This document shows, one piece after another, positions 47,451 through 56,684 of a DNA stretch of 64,000 bases. The DNA is from Psychrobacter cibarius (GTDB lineage Bacteria; Pseudomonadota; Gammaproteobacteria; Pseudomonadales; Moraxellaceae): the NCBI GenBank assembly GCA_030686115.1, contig CP131612.1:3038001-3102000 (forward strand), read 5' to 3'. The notes beneath the pieces are model-generated. The model was given only the letters and a program-made list of their open reading frames with translations, did no database searches and was not told the origin of the DNA. Position numbers and translations under genes: made by a program. Each line of letters opens with the position of its first letter. The stretch's first letter is position 1.

Positions 47451-48569
47451 TCACTGAGCCTTGCTATCATTTTTTACGACTTCACTCACGTAAGTTGGTA
47501 AATCCCACGCACCACCAGCAAAACCGCGACACATTCCTGAGCTGGAATCTTCCGATTTGGCAAATGTTTGACCATTCCAAACCCATATCGCATGATTCCA
47601 GCAATCACCCAAGCCTCGATCTTTATGCACAGCCCAAATCTCGCCATCAGAATAGTCATTGCCTGCCGTAGTGATCAGTTTTGGCTTGCTTGGTTTGTCA
47701 TGATTAATAAGCCAATAACCTGAACTTTCATTATATGCGCCTTGCCAGCACAGGTGGCTAGCAAGCGTATGGGTGGCATCTACGGGTGTAAACGTCCAAT
47801 CCAGTCTATCAACACCATACTCTTGCATTCGTTGATACACTTCGGTTTTTGGATTAATCAGCTCACAGTCTCCCATATCATCTTCAGAGCCTATAAGCTC
47901 CTTGGCATCAATATCGATCCACTTATTTATATTCGCTTGAAAATAAGCCAACTTTGACGACTCCAGTTGCTTGTTGTCAGCATAGGCATATGCTTTTTTA
48001 ATCACAGGTTTCGCTTTTGCTGCTTTAGGCGTTTGCCGATTTGGATTGTTTTTACTAACCAGTGCCAACGGTGTGCCGACGCGACCTTGCACCTCATCAA
48101 GTTTTAGCAGCACGGCACTCATGCCTTTGTCACTAATAGACCAATTTTTATCACCTGCTCTTATCTCTATCTTAGTATTTTGACGCGAATGACTCAGAAG
48201 TTGCTGAGTTTGCTTGGTGGTTAAATCATAGGCGTAACCGTCCGCATCTGCCTGTATCTCGCCATAGTTCTTACCATTTAACCAAAGCTCAGCCTCGGTA
48301 TTATTCTGCTTTGGAACCTCTGGTAAAAACTGTACTGTGGCACTTGGTAAAGAAACTTTAGGTAATACTGTGAGCAATATTGAGGCAGAAGTATCTAACT
48401 GATCCTCCTCTGCATAACCTGCTGCGCGACAAGTCAATGTATTATCACAAACCACTTGCCAATCATCTTTAACAAACCCCCAACCTTCAAAGGGATCACC
48501 ATACGCATCTGATGCCATAGCAGGTAGCGAGAATAGACCAATCGTCATACAAGCCATTATTTTTTTCAT
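47451..48569 (-). CDS. DUF1176 periplasmic protein
   Basis: 372 residues with a signal peptide (about 1-19, ending AMASDA). The mature part matches DUF1176 (WQVVCDNTLTCRAAGY, AELWLNGKNYGEI, and the Cys-rich C-terminus with GDCWNHAIWVWNGQTF and GMCRGFAGGAWDLPTYV). Several Cys pairs are likely disulfides. AAGGATGAGAG precedes the ATG. Function unknown. Confidence 0.85.
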   Translation of the reverse strand: MKKIMACMTIGLFSLPAMASDAYGDPFEGWGFVKDDWQVVCDNTLTCRAAGYAEEDQLDTSASILLTVLPKVSLPSATVQFLPEVPKQNNTEAELWLNGKNYGEIQADADGYAYDLTTKQTQQLLSHSRQNTKIEIRAGDKNWSISDKGMSAVLLKLDEVQGRVGTPLALVSKNNPNRQTPKAAKAKPVIKKAYAYADNKQLESSKLAYFQANINKWIDIDAKELIGSEDDMGDCELINPKTEVYQRMQEYGVDRLDWTFTPVDATHTLASHLCWQGAYNESSGYWLINHDKPSKPKLITTAGNDYSDGEIWAVHKDRGLGDCWNHAIWVWNGQTFAKSEDSSSGMCRGFAGGAWDLPTYVSEVVKNDSKAQ

Positions 48570-48650
48570 AATCTCTCATCCTTGCTATATTTGCAGTCCA
48601 TTTCCACTGCTGATTATATTGACTGATGGCGTCTCTGCTACCCTAAAAAA

Positions 48651-49712
48651 CTATCTTTTGGCAATCAAAGTCGCACGCATCGGCGCAGGATAGCCTTCAA
48701 GGGTTTTGCTGGAATCATTAGGATCTAAGAAGTCGGATAGCGAATGATAGGTCATCCACTCCGTTTTGCGCTGCTCTTCTATTGAAGTCACTGCGACATC
48801 AACGCAGCATACCTCTGAGAATCCTGCTTTTTCTAGCCAGCCTATCAATGCGGCGACTGATGGTAAAAAATACACGTTATTCATCTGGGCATAGCGGTCG
48901 TGTGGCACCAGTACGGTATTGGCATCACCTTCGATAACCAAGGTTTCAAGCACCAGCTCACCGCCTTTGACCAACTGCCCTTTAAGCTGTTGTAAATGCT
49001 CAAACGGCGATTGGCGATGATAGAGCACACCCATGCTAAATACGGTATCAAATAATTGGCTATGCTCGGGCAAGGCTTCAAGTGGTACGGGGATATAATG
49101 CGTTTTATAGCTATCAGCTGCCCCGACAAAATGACGAATCGCCATAAACTGATGATAGAACAAGCAAGACGGATCAATGATAATGACTGTATCCGCGCCA
49201 GCGCCAGCCATACGCCAGCCGTGATAGCCAGAGCCACCGCCCACATCCAATACGCGACGACCTTTTAAATTTCCCAAATGCGGTGCGACTCGTTGCCACT
49301 TCCAATCACTGTGCCATTCGGTATCAATCAATATTGGCGCGGCTTGTTGGTCTTCATTCTGACCACTATCAATTTGATTTTCGAGCTGACCACCAATTTG
49401 AAAAGGTCCTTTACGCCACGGCATCAGCTGCTTTAACAGTGCCATTGTTTGTTTGCGCTGAGACTCACTAAGATTTGCCTCAATCGTCAGGACATCACTG
49501 TTCAGATCGACATTATTGACGGTTAATGTTGGCAAACGAGCGACTGACGCTTGATAAGCAGGTGCATGCGCGTAGTTGGCTTTGTCTTTGATATCATTTA
49601 ACCATGTTGGCAAGCGCGTAAGCCATTCATAAGCACTTGGCTGCTGCTGGGCTAACTCCAACAAGGTTAAATATAATTCGCGTTCGGCGTGGGTGATAGT
49701 GTCGTTAAGCAT
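48651..49712 (-). CDS. cmoB: tRNA U34 carboxymethyltransferase CmoB
   Basis: 353 residues. Central block TEWHSDWKWQRVAPHLG, then the methyltransferase fold with RRVLDVGGGSGYHGWRMA (about 160-177) and VIIIDPSCLF. It transfers the carboxymethyl group from carboxy-SAM to 5-hydroxyuridine at tRNA position 34, giving cmo5U. Its partner cmoA lies 1.7 kb upstream in transcription, with a KAP NTPase gene between them. No clear ribosome site before the ATG. Confidence 0.94.
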   Translation of the reverse strand: MLNDTITHAERELYLTLLELAQQQPSAYEWLTRLPTWLNDIKDKANYAHAPAYQASVARLPTLTVNNVDLNSDVLTIEANLSESQRKQTMALLKQLMPWRKGPFQIGGQLENQIDSGQNEDQQAAPILIDTEWHSDWKWQRVAPHLGNLKGRRVLDVGGGSGYHGWRMAGAGADTVIIIDPSCLFYHQFMAIRHFVGAADSYKTHYIPVPLEALPEHSQLFDTVFSMGVLYHRQSPFEHLQQLKGQLVKGGELVLETLVIEGDANTVLVPHDRYAQMNNVYFLPSVAALIGWLEKAGFSEVCCVDVAVTSIEEQRKTEWMTYHSLSDFLDPNDSSKTLEGYPAPMRATLIAKR

Positions 49713-49903
49713 AAAATTTCAGTTCGAGTTGATTTATATTTAAATGAATAAAATTAAGAAAAAGTTAAAATAAAATAAAAGAAAATACACCTCAATATAT
49801 GAATTCTTCAGAGATCATGAAATATGCGTGGCATAGGTTATCTATCTTTAATAACTCAGTTTACGTTTCGTTATCACCCAATCCTAAGGTTTAAACTTAT
49901 ATA

Positions 49904-51262
49904 TTATTCGAAAGCCATTATATTTGCTGTTTCTATAATTTCATTTATCGCTTTTTGAGGAACTGGAAAATTTCCCATAAAACCACTCTCATATGAGTCC
50001 CAAAGTTCTTTTTTCTCCTCCGACGGCTTATACCACTCAGCATTTTCAGTACAACCCTTAGCTATAATAAACATAATTACTTCGAAGGGTTTTGGTGCAC
50101 CTACACCTGACTCAAAAGTAGGGAGCTTTTTAACTCCTAGAAATTCACCCAATAACTTGGCATCAATAATCCCTTTTTTAACCTGATCTAATAGCTCTGG
50201 TCTATAACATACTAATAAGATACCAATTAATCGGAGCAGCTTATAACCTAAATATTGTCGTTCAGCAAATATTGCTGATTCAGATAGAGTCTGTGCAATT
50301 TGTATATGTAAAATCAACGTCTCTATTTCTCTAAGAGATAGACTACGAGAGCGAACTAAATCCTCAATCGCTGCTTCAAAATAATTATCGTTTAAATAAT
50401 CAGCAGGTAAACACTTTTTTTCTGACGCTAGTTTGAAAAAATGCTGTTTAGCAGCTAAAACAGGAGATTGATAACCCCTACTAGAAAGAGAAGGTAATTC
50501 AAACCTAAACTTTATAAACTTATCTAAGTAGCGTTGTGCATCAACTGCCTGACCATAACAATGGTTTATAGAAGCTCTTAACTGCTGGGTATTAGTGATA
50601 AGTACAAAGCTAACACCTTCTACATCAAAGGTATGTTTGATTATCTCAAGCATATCGACCGCGAAGTTTGGTCTACAACGATCAAGTTCATCTATAAATA
50701 TAATAATAGGGTCTTGGGATGCAATGGCAGTTAGAGCGGTTTGTAATGTTTTTAAACTCTTTTCTGCCTCCACATGATCTTTGAGTATCAACTCTGCTGC
50801 TTTATCTATTGAATCATCAGCTGTTTTTTGAATTACTTCATCAAAATCATTTGCAACGTCAGCAAAATCTTGTCTCAGAAGATGAGAAACGCCAGCTTTA
50901 GCAACTGTTTTTAGGGTGTACCGTACAGCTGGCAATACTCTGTTTATAAAAGCTTTTCTACGTGGCCCTTCAGGTAAGATTTTAATAATTTCTGCTAATA
51001 CAGTCATCAAAGGCTCATCAACATGATCAGCTTTGAAAGCGTCAATATAAATTATATTGTGTGTATCATCTTGCTTCATTAGATTTATAAGTTTATGGCA
51101 AAACTCGGTTTTACCTGTGCCCCAGCTGCCATCAATAACCATTGGTGAAATATCTATATTAGATTTTAGGAGCTTAATAGCTTTTTCAGCGATACTTTTA
51201 CGTTGAAATTCGTCACGCCCACCTTGTCCATCGAATGTTTTTGCCGTAATGTCCATATCCAT
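49904..51262 (-). CDS. KAP-family P-loop NTPase
   Basis: 452 residues. Walker A GSWGTGKT (45-52), Walker B IIIFIDELDRCRP (186-198), with the sensor segment FVLITNTQQL. This is the KAP pattern, whose members act at membranes or in phage defence (for example in the QatABCD system). No transmembrane insert is evident, so it is likely soluble. Start at the ATG 51262, with AAGGAACG; a TTG eight codons earlier lies on the ribosome site itself. AT-rich, and placed between cmoB and cmoA, which are usually adjacent. No Qat or other partner genes seen. Confidence 0.78.
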   Translation of the reverse strand: MDMDITAKTFDGQGGRDEFQRKSIAEKAIKLLKSNIDISPMVIDGSWGTGKTEFCHKLINLMKQDDTHNIIYIDAFKADHVDEPLMTVLAEIIKILPEGPRRKAFINRVLPAVRYTLKTVAKAGVSHLLRQDFADVANDFDEVIQKTADDSIDKAAELILKDHVEAEKSLKTLQTALTAIASQDPIIIFIDELDRCRPNFAVDMLEIIKHTFDVEGVSFVLITNTQQLRASINHCYGQAVDAQRYLDKFIKFRFELPSLSSRGYQSPVLAAKQHFFKLASEKKCLPADYLNDNYFEAAIEDLVRSRSLSLREIETLILHIQIAQTLSESAIFAERQYLGYKLLRLIGILLVCYRPELLDQVKKGIIDAKLLGEFLGVKKLPTFESGVGAPKPFEVIMFIIAKGCTENAEWYKPSEEKKELWDSYESGFMGNFPVPQKAINEIIETANIMAFE

Positions 51263-51422
51263 TTTATCGTTCCTTCTTAATTTCAATCTAGCTCAGCAAA
51301 AATATGCGATGCTGTAAAGCGCATCTAGCACACTGAGAAAATGAATGCCTATTTCAACTAATGTGTGAAACGCAGGTAATAGCAGATGGAAGGATCAACT
51401 CCCATTATGTATTCAAACCCCA

Positions 51423-52223
51423 CTATTTAAACGCCACAATAGACACAAAGTTCAAAAACTGAAACCATGTGAGATGCCGCTGAAAGCCAACGTCATTCAA
51501 ACGTGCATGATGCTCGTCTAACGTATCAGTAATTAATACGTTTTCTAACGCATTACGTTTGCCGCTGATTTCCATCTCGCTATAACCATTGGCACGCTTG
51601 AAGTCATAATAACGCTCAACCAACCATGCATCATATTGCTCATCAAAAGCATGGGTTTTTTCAGTTAATACCAGTATCCCGCCTTCACTTAACGCTGCAT
51701 AAATTTTCTCTAATACTGCGACTCTATCGGCAGCGGGCAAAAACTGTAGCGTTAAATTTAAAATCACCATATCGCAGGGTTCAAGTTCCACATCGCGAAT
51801 ATCAGCGGTAATCACTTCGATGTCATGCGCAGGATAATTTTCACTCAATAGCGTGGTCGCTTCGGTCGTCATCGCTGGTGAGATATCAATCGCTTTAATC
51901 TGCAAATCTTGCGGCTCAAACTCACCCGCCAACGTCATACTTGCTGCGCCAAGTGAACAGCCCAAATCATACACTCGACTGACGCGCTGACCACTATCGC
52001 TCTGTTGACGATACTTACAATGGCGTCGGGCAAATATGGGCAGCATCGCTAGCACCTGACCATAACCGGGCACACTGCGACGAATCATATCAGGGAAACA
52101 AGCCACCACTTGCTCATCAAAAGAGAAGCGTGCCGCTTTATCAAGTGGCGTGGTAAACGGTTTGTCAAATAGGGTGTCGTGTTTAACAATAGCAGGCTTA
52201 GATTGACTCATGGTGCGACTCAT
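51423..52223 (-). CDS. cmoA: Carboxy-S-adenosyl-L-methionine synthase CmoA
   Basis: 266 residues. Starts with the family's N-terminal block ([20 protein letters not shown]), then SAM-binding [14 protein letters not shown] and [11 protein letters not shown]. It converts SAM and prephenate to carboxy-SAM for CmoB. Two ATGs (52223 and 52211) are possible starts; neither has a clear ribosome site. Confidence 0.93.
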   Translation of the reverse strand: MSRTMSQSKPAIVKHDTLFDKPFTTPLDKAARFSFDEQVVACFPDMIRRSVPGYGQVLAMLPIFARRHCKYRQQSDSGQRVSRVYDLGCSLGAASMTLAGEFEPQDLQIKAIDISPAMTTEATTLLSENYPAHDIEVITADIRDVELEPCDMVILNLTLQFLPAADRVAVLEKIYAALSEGGILVLTEKTHAFDEQYDAWLVERYYDFKRANGYSEMEISGKRNALENVLITDTLDEHHARLNDVGFQRHLTWFQFLNFVSIVAFK

Positions 52224-52426
52224 TTTGTGATGATAGAACTTAAATTAGGAGATAATTGATGGTCTTGCTTGTCATTATTAGCTGAAAGCGGCACGACGTA
52301 GCAAAAGCCCATTATAACATTACTGTTTGTTACTTATCGCAGTCAGATGCCCTGCTAAGCTAAATACGTATTGCTAAGTAAAAAACACTTGGCTCGCATT
52401 TTATATTTATAAAAATAGGAAAGATT

Positions 52427-52948
52427 ATGCAAACCATTATTTTGGGTGGCGGCTGTTTTTGGTGTACCGAATCGGTATTTTTATCCGTAAAAGGTGTGCA
52501 ATCTGTCGTCTCAGGCTACATGGGCGGTGACGCTGTTTCTGCCAACTACGAAGCGGTCTGTAGTGGCAATACAGGGCACGTTGAAGTCATTAAAGTTGAG
52601 TTCGATGACTCTATCGTCCCGTTAGAAGTGATACTTGATGTTTTCTTTGCCACCCATGATCCCACCACAATGGATCGTCAAGGCAATGACGTCGGTAGCC
52701 AGTACCGCAGCGTGGTTTTTTATACCGAAGAAAATCAGAAACCAACGATTGACCGCACTATCAACAAACTGCGCGATATGGGCGTCAATGTGGTCACCGA
52801 AGTACATCCAGCTGTTGAGTTTTATCAAGCAGAAGAGACCCATCAGGATTTCTTTAAGAAGAATCCAGGACAAGGGTATTGCAACTTTGCCATACCGCCA
52901 AAGCTTGCCAAATTGCGTAAAGAGTTTAGTCAATATATGGTGAGCTAA
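52427..52948 (+). CDS. msrA: Peptide methionine sulfoxide reductase MsrA
   Basis: 173 residues. Catalytic Cys10 in GGGCFWCTE, followed by the family blocks GYMGG, HDPTTMDRQGND and the C-terminal FKKNPGQGYCNF with a resolving Cys. Reduces methionine-S-sulfoxide in oxidised proteins. AGGAAAG precedes the ATG. Monocistronic, with a terminator at 53008-53043. Confidence 0.96.
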   Translation: MQTIILGGGCFWCTESVFLSVKGVQSVVSGYMGGDAVSANYEAVCSGNTGHVEVIKVEFDDSIVPLEVILDVFFATHDPTTMDRQGNDVGSQYRSVVFYTEENQKPTIDRTINKLRDMGVNVVTEVHPAVEFYQAEETHQDFFKKNPGQGYCNFAIPPKLAKLRKEFSQYMVS

Positions 52949-53005
52949 ACCACAAAATGAAGATATTTCTTTATTTGGAATAAAAAAATATCTTAGTATT
53001 TCATT

Positions 53006-53044
53006 ATAGCCAAACGCTTATTGTATGAGCGTTTGGCTTTTTAA
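53006..53044 (+). terminator. Terminator after msrA
   Basis: AGCCAAACGCT (53008-53018) pairs with AGCGTTTGGCT (53028-53038), loop of 9, then T run. Confidence 0.9.
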
Positions 53045-53120
53045 CATCTTTAGCATTCTCACTCAAACAGTTATGATAGAAACAACTCAAATATAACCCT
53101 CAACGAATAAAGGCAAAGGT

Positions 53121-53774
53121 ATGAACGCTGAATTTTGGCACAGCCGCTGGCAAGAGAAACGCATTGGCTTTAATCAGTCTGCAGTGAACCCATTATTAAT
53201 AAATTACTTTAAGCAGTTAAACCTGCCAGCTGGTAGCCGTGTCTTTGTCCCTCTTTGCGGTAAATCGATTGATATGGCTTGGCTGGCGGCGCAAGGCTAC
53301 GACGTTGTAGGCGTTGAATTGGTGGAAACAGCTGTACAAGCATTCTTTACTGAGCAGAATATCTCCCCTACTGTGCACCAGCATGTCGACAATTCAGCGA
53401 TTAAATACTATCAAGGTCAGTTATTAGGACAAACCATTACCTTATGGGTTGCTGATATTTTTGCATTAACGACTGAGGATATTGGATCTGTAAATGCCGT
53501 ATATGACAAAGCCGCATTGATTGCGCTACCGGCTGATATGCGTGTGCAATATAGTGCGCAAATGTACCAGCTCAGTGCTAATGCACCACAATTTATCATC
53601 ACTCTCGCTTATGACCAAAGCAAAAAAGCGGGACCGCCGTTCTCTATCAGTAGCGAGCAAATACAGCAATATTATGGCGATAACTATCATATCAACGAAC
53701 TGACGAGTGAACCTACTTCTATAGGATCGGCACCTGAGCTAACAGCCTCTGAGCATGTTTGGTTGTTGAAATGA
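53121..53774 (+). CDS. tpm: Thiopurine S-methyltransferase family protein (Tpm)
   Basis: 217 residues. FWHSRWQEKRIGFNQ, VFVPLCGKSIDMAWLA and GYDVVGVELVETAV are conserved Tpm blocks. SAM-dependent; family members in bacteria methylate thiopurines, selenium or tellurium oxyanions and other thiols. AAGG before the ATG. 61 bases separate it from the DUF1499 gene, possibly one transcript. Confidence 0.92.
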   Translation: MNAEFWHSRWQEKRIGFNQSAVNPLLINYFKQLNLPAGSRVFVPLCGKSIDMAWLAAQGYDVVGVELVETAVQAFFTEQNISPTVHQHVDNSAIKYYQGQLLGQTITLWVADIFALTTEDIGSVNAVYDKAALIALPADMRVQYSAQMYQLSANAPQFIITLAYDQSKKAGPPFSISSEQIQQYYGDNYHINELTSEPTSIGSAPELTASEHVWLLK

Positions 53775-53835
53775 GTGGTTAATAAAGCCGTTTGCGTAGC
53801 GATTAATCAGTACTAAATTATGATGGAGAAATTGA

Positions 53836-54549
53836 ATGAAAATATTCGTTGGGCTGATAAGTTTAATCTCTATTTTACTAGTCACACTCGCAGGTCCGCT
53901 GTACAAATTTGGCTTAATCGATTTAGCGACTGCGTTTGCAGGGTTTAAGTTTGGTGTATTTACTGGTATCGCAGCATTGGTACTATTAGTCATACAGCTT
54001 TTATTTAAACGAGACACGGCTAGCCTTGGTAGCGTATTAACATCAGCAGCGCTTGCTATCACTGCCATTGCTATTCCACTAAGCATGATGAATAGCGCCA
54101 AAAATGTACCGCCCATTCACGATATTTCAACCGACCTAGTGAATCCACCTGAATTTGTGGCCATTGCCCCACTGCGCGCTAATGCACCAAACCCAGTTGA
54201 GTATGCAGGTGTAGAGACTGCAACGCAGCAGCGCGCCGCCTACCCTGAATTACAAACATTGCGCTATAGCCAGTCAAAATCTCAGTTGATTGAGGCAACC
54301 AAACAAGCCATCGATAATTTAGGTTGGGAGCTTGTCAATATCGATGCTGACAAAGGTGTCATTGAAGCGACCGATACGACTGCTTGGTTCGGTTTTAAAG
54401 ATGATGTCGTCGTGCGTATTACGGATAACAGTAGTGAACGTCTAGTAGATATTCGTAGCAAGTCACGGGTTGGTGGGAGCGATTTGGGTAAAAATGCTGA
54501 GCGTATTCATGACTTTATTAATGAGTTGGATGGGGTTTTGGTGGAGTAG
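53836..54549 (+). CDS. DUF1499 membrane protein
   Basis: 237 residues. Three N-terminal transmembrane helices (about 4-21, 40-58, 66-86), then a DUF1499 domain (about 100-235) containing YPELQTLRYS, TAWFGFKDDVVVRI and RSKSRVGGSDLGKNAERI. GGAG lies before the ATG. Function unknown. A hairpin lies just past the stop. Confidence 0.88.
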   Translation: MKIFVGLISLISILLVTLAGPLYKFGLIDLATAFAGFKFGVFTGIAALVLLVIQLLFKRDTASLGSVLTSAALAITAIAIPLSMMNSAKNVPPIHDISTDLVNPPEFVAIAPLRANAPNPVEYAGVETATQQRAAYPELQTLRYSQSKSQLIEATKQAIDNLGWELVNIDADKGVIEATDTTAWFGFKDDVVVRITDNSSERLVDIRSKSRVGGSDLGKNAERIHDFINELDGVLVE

Positions 54550-54562
54550 TTGGGTGCAGCTT

Positions 54563-54587
54563 AACCTCAAACTTGGTTTGAGGCTTT
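54563..54587 (+). terminator. Hairpin after DUF1499
   Basis: CCTCAAAC (54565-54572) pairs with GTTTGAGG (54576-54583) around TTG; only a short T-run (TTT) follows, so it is a weak terminator. Confidence 0.5.
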
Positions 54588-54648
54588 AGAAATACTTAGA
54601 ATCGTCAATCTTATTTGAATAAGATTATCTTTAATATCTATTACAGTT

Positions 54649-56364
54649 TTAAGATAATTCTGATATCTTCCAAATACTAGTGGCAAGGTTTGCTAGCTTT
54701 TTTTGACGGCTGTCAATGCTATTTAAATTCCATTTATTATAATTTTTCGGTAAATTTTGAGTCATAGTTAGACTACTTCTAGAATAAATCATCAATTTTT
54801 CTTGATATGACTTATTGGATGCCTCACGATTATTACTAGTTTCCAGCAGAGTCATATTACCTAATCGATAAGTCATCGAGTCAATCTTAGTATCGTCAAT
54901 ATCATCCCAAGAGTCATCGGGATTCTCAGGTAAGACATGTTCGATATTAAACTTATCATCATTTTCATCTCTACCAACTCCACTAACATTTTTCTCAATT
55001 TCACATAGAATGTGACGAACAATTTTTTTATTGCGATTGTCTGTAGTTTTTAGTTGCTTGGCAGCAAATGCACTTTTAAAAACCTCATCTTTAGGATAGA
55101 TTTCATCTAACGCTTTAATTACTAAGCTTGCAGAGCTTAACTCTTTGCATTCAATTCTAACTGCTATTTTGTTGTAAAATCGCTCTTGTTCATTAGGTGG
55201 ATTATTGCAAATTACATTATAACGGAATGATAATATGCTTATCGCACGTACGATTGATAAAAATCCTTTTCTATCACTTTCAAAAAAATTTTCATAGCTT
55301 GCAAGTAGTACCGAGAAAGGCTGTTTAACCCTGTACATACTTAATTGTTTCAAATACTTTGATTCTTCCGACCATCGAACATCTTGTATGTCCTTCAAGG
55401 CAGTATAAGCGTCAGCCGACAACTCAATTTCTTTGACAAGCTTAAACGCGTCCTCTTTACTTTTAATATGTTTACGAATCGTTTTGAATAAATCTGTTTT
55501 GCGTATGAGTTTATGTCTACTATTCCAATAGACTCTTAAGAATTCAGGAAAACTCTCGTTTCCTAATAACGTAACAATGCTTTCCCACCGTTCTTCTAAG
55601 TGTTTTATTTGAGTATCATGCAATTCGTCAGCACTAGCTAAAGAGAATAAATAATTTTTTAATAGGTCAGTAGAAGAAAGACGAACACCTCGCGCGTTGA
55701 GCGTCTCAAATACTTTAAAAGCATTGAGCTCATCGTTCACAGTAATAACTGTGAAAAACAATTTATCTACTAAATCATCTAGAAACTGTGCAAAATTCTG
55801 ACCACTAGAACTTTCCATCCCAAACTTCTGCTTAATTTTATTTTTAAACCAATCAAAAGCTTTACGAATTCTATGTTCAGAAGCATGTAATCCACGTTGT
55901 GGCAGCTTATCCAATGTGATTAAGTGATTACGATAATACTTATCATTGTGCCTGTTCAGCTTTAAGATTGGTGTTTCAATCAGAGTAACTGGGTCAGTAT
56001 AGCCAATATAGTCATTTTTCAACTGATGTAAACGTTGGCCATTACGGTCAGCGTCGACACTATTACTTACCATATCTTTTAAAAAACTTAGACCTGCTAG
56101 AATTAGAATACTAAGTGTTGTTAATCGCTGCTGACCATCGATAATATCAAACTGTTTATTATTTGTAGTTTGCAGTACTAAATACCCCATATAATGTGCA
56201 GATTCAGCATCTTCGATAAATAGTGCCTCTATATCTTGCCACAACTCTTCCCACTCTAGGTCTGACCATGAATAATCACGCTGAAAAGCAGGTACACTAT
56301 AACGTAGACCATTACCTAATAACTGACGAAAAGTGCTATTTGTCGTATTGAAATTCATTGTCAT
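54649..56364 (-). CDS. DUF262/DUF1524 protein, GmrSD-type restriction-like
   Basis: 571 residues, single-chain. N-terminal DUF262 with AFQRDYSW (about 26-33) and IIDGQQRLTT (75-84), the ParB/Srx-like NTPase domain. C-terminal DUF1524 with NIEHVLPEN (His476 of the HxxP motif) and RLGNMTLLE, the His-Me (HNH) nuclease signature. GmrSD-like proteins cut modified phage DNA (type IV restriction). AGGAAAA precedes the ATG. AT-rich; single gene between DUF1499 and the transglycosylase. Confidence 0.85.
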   Translation of the reverse strand: MTMNFNTTNSTFRQLLGNGLRYSVPAFQRDYSWSDLEWEELWQDIEALFIEDAESAHYMGYLVLQTTNNKQFDIIDGQQRLTTLSILILAGLSFLKDMVSNSVDADRNGQRLHQLKNDYIGYTDPVTLIETPILKLNRHNDKYYRNHLITLDKLPQRGLHASEHRIRKAFDWFKNKIKQKFGMESSSGQNFAQFLDDLVDKLFFTVITVNDELNAFKVFETLNARGVRLSSTDLLKNYLFSLASADELHDTQIKHLEERWESIVTLLGNESFPEFLRVYWNSRHKLIRKTDLFKTIRKHIKSKEDAFKLVKEIELSADAYTALKDIQDVRWSEESKYLKQLSMYRVKQPFSVLLASYENFFESDRKGFLSIVRAISILSFRYNVICNNPPNEQERFYNKIAVRIECKELSSASLVIKALDEIYPKDEVFKSAFAAKQLKTTDNRNKKIVRHILCEIEKNVSGVGRDENDDKFNIEHVLPENPDDSWDDIDDTKIDSMTYRLGNMTLLETSNNREASNKSYQEKLMIYSRSSLTMTQNLPKNYNKWNLNSIDSRQKKLANLATSIWKISELS

Positions 56365-56684
56365 AGTTTTTCCTAAAAGGATTAAGTGATTAATTCAGTA
56401 TTTTGAAAAGTAACATTATTTATGGTTGTAGGTTTTGTAACTGTATCAATAGTATAACAACGCCAGAATAAATAATGTGACCTGTTAATGTGAGTAAACA
56501 ACTTTAGTTGAAGCAGTCATTTCACTTAAACCCTCTCTCAACCTCACGCCACCGTCAATTTATAGTAACAGCTTACTTCGATACCTTTTCTTTACCAATG
56601 AGATTGGTTACTCTAAGTCCAAACTGCACCAATCTGCTTTGCTTTCTCTTTTAATAACTATTTCAACGTTTATAGGATATTTTC
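56365..56684. other. Gene-free stretch of 320 bases
   Basis: Between the divergent GmrSD-like and transglycosylase genes; holds their promoters. No motif recognised. Confidence 0.45.
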
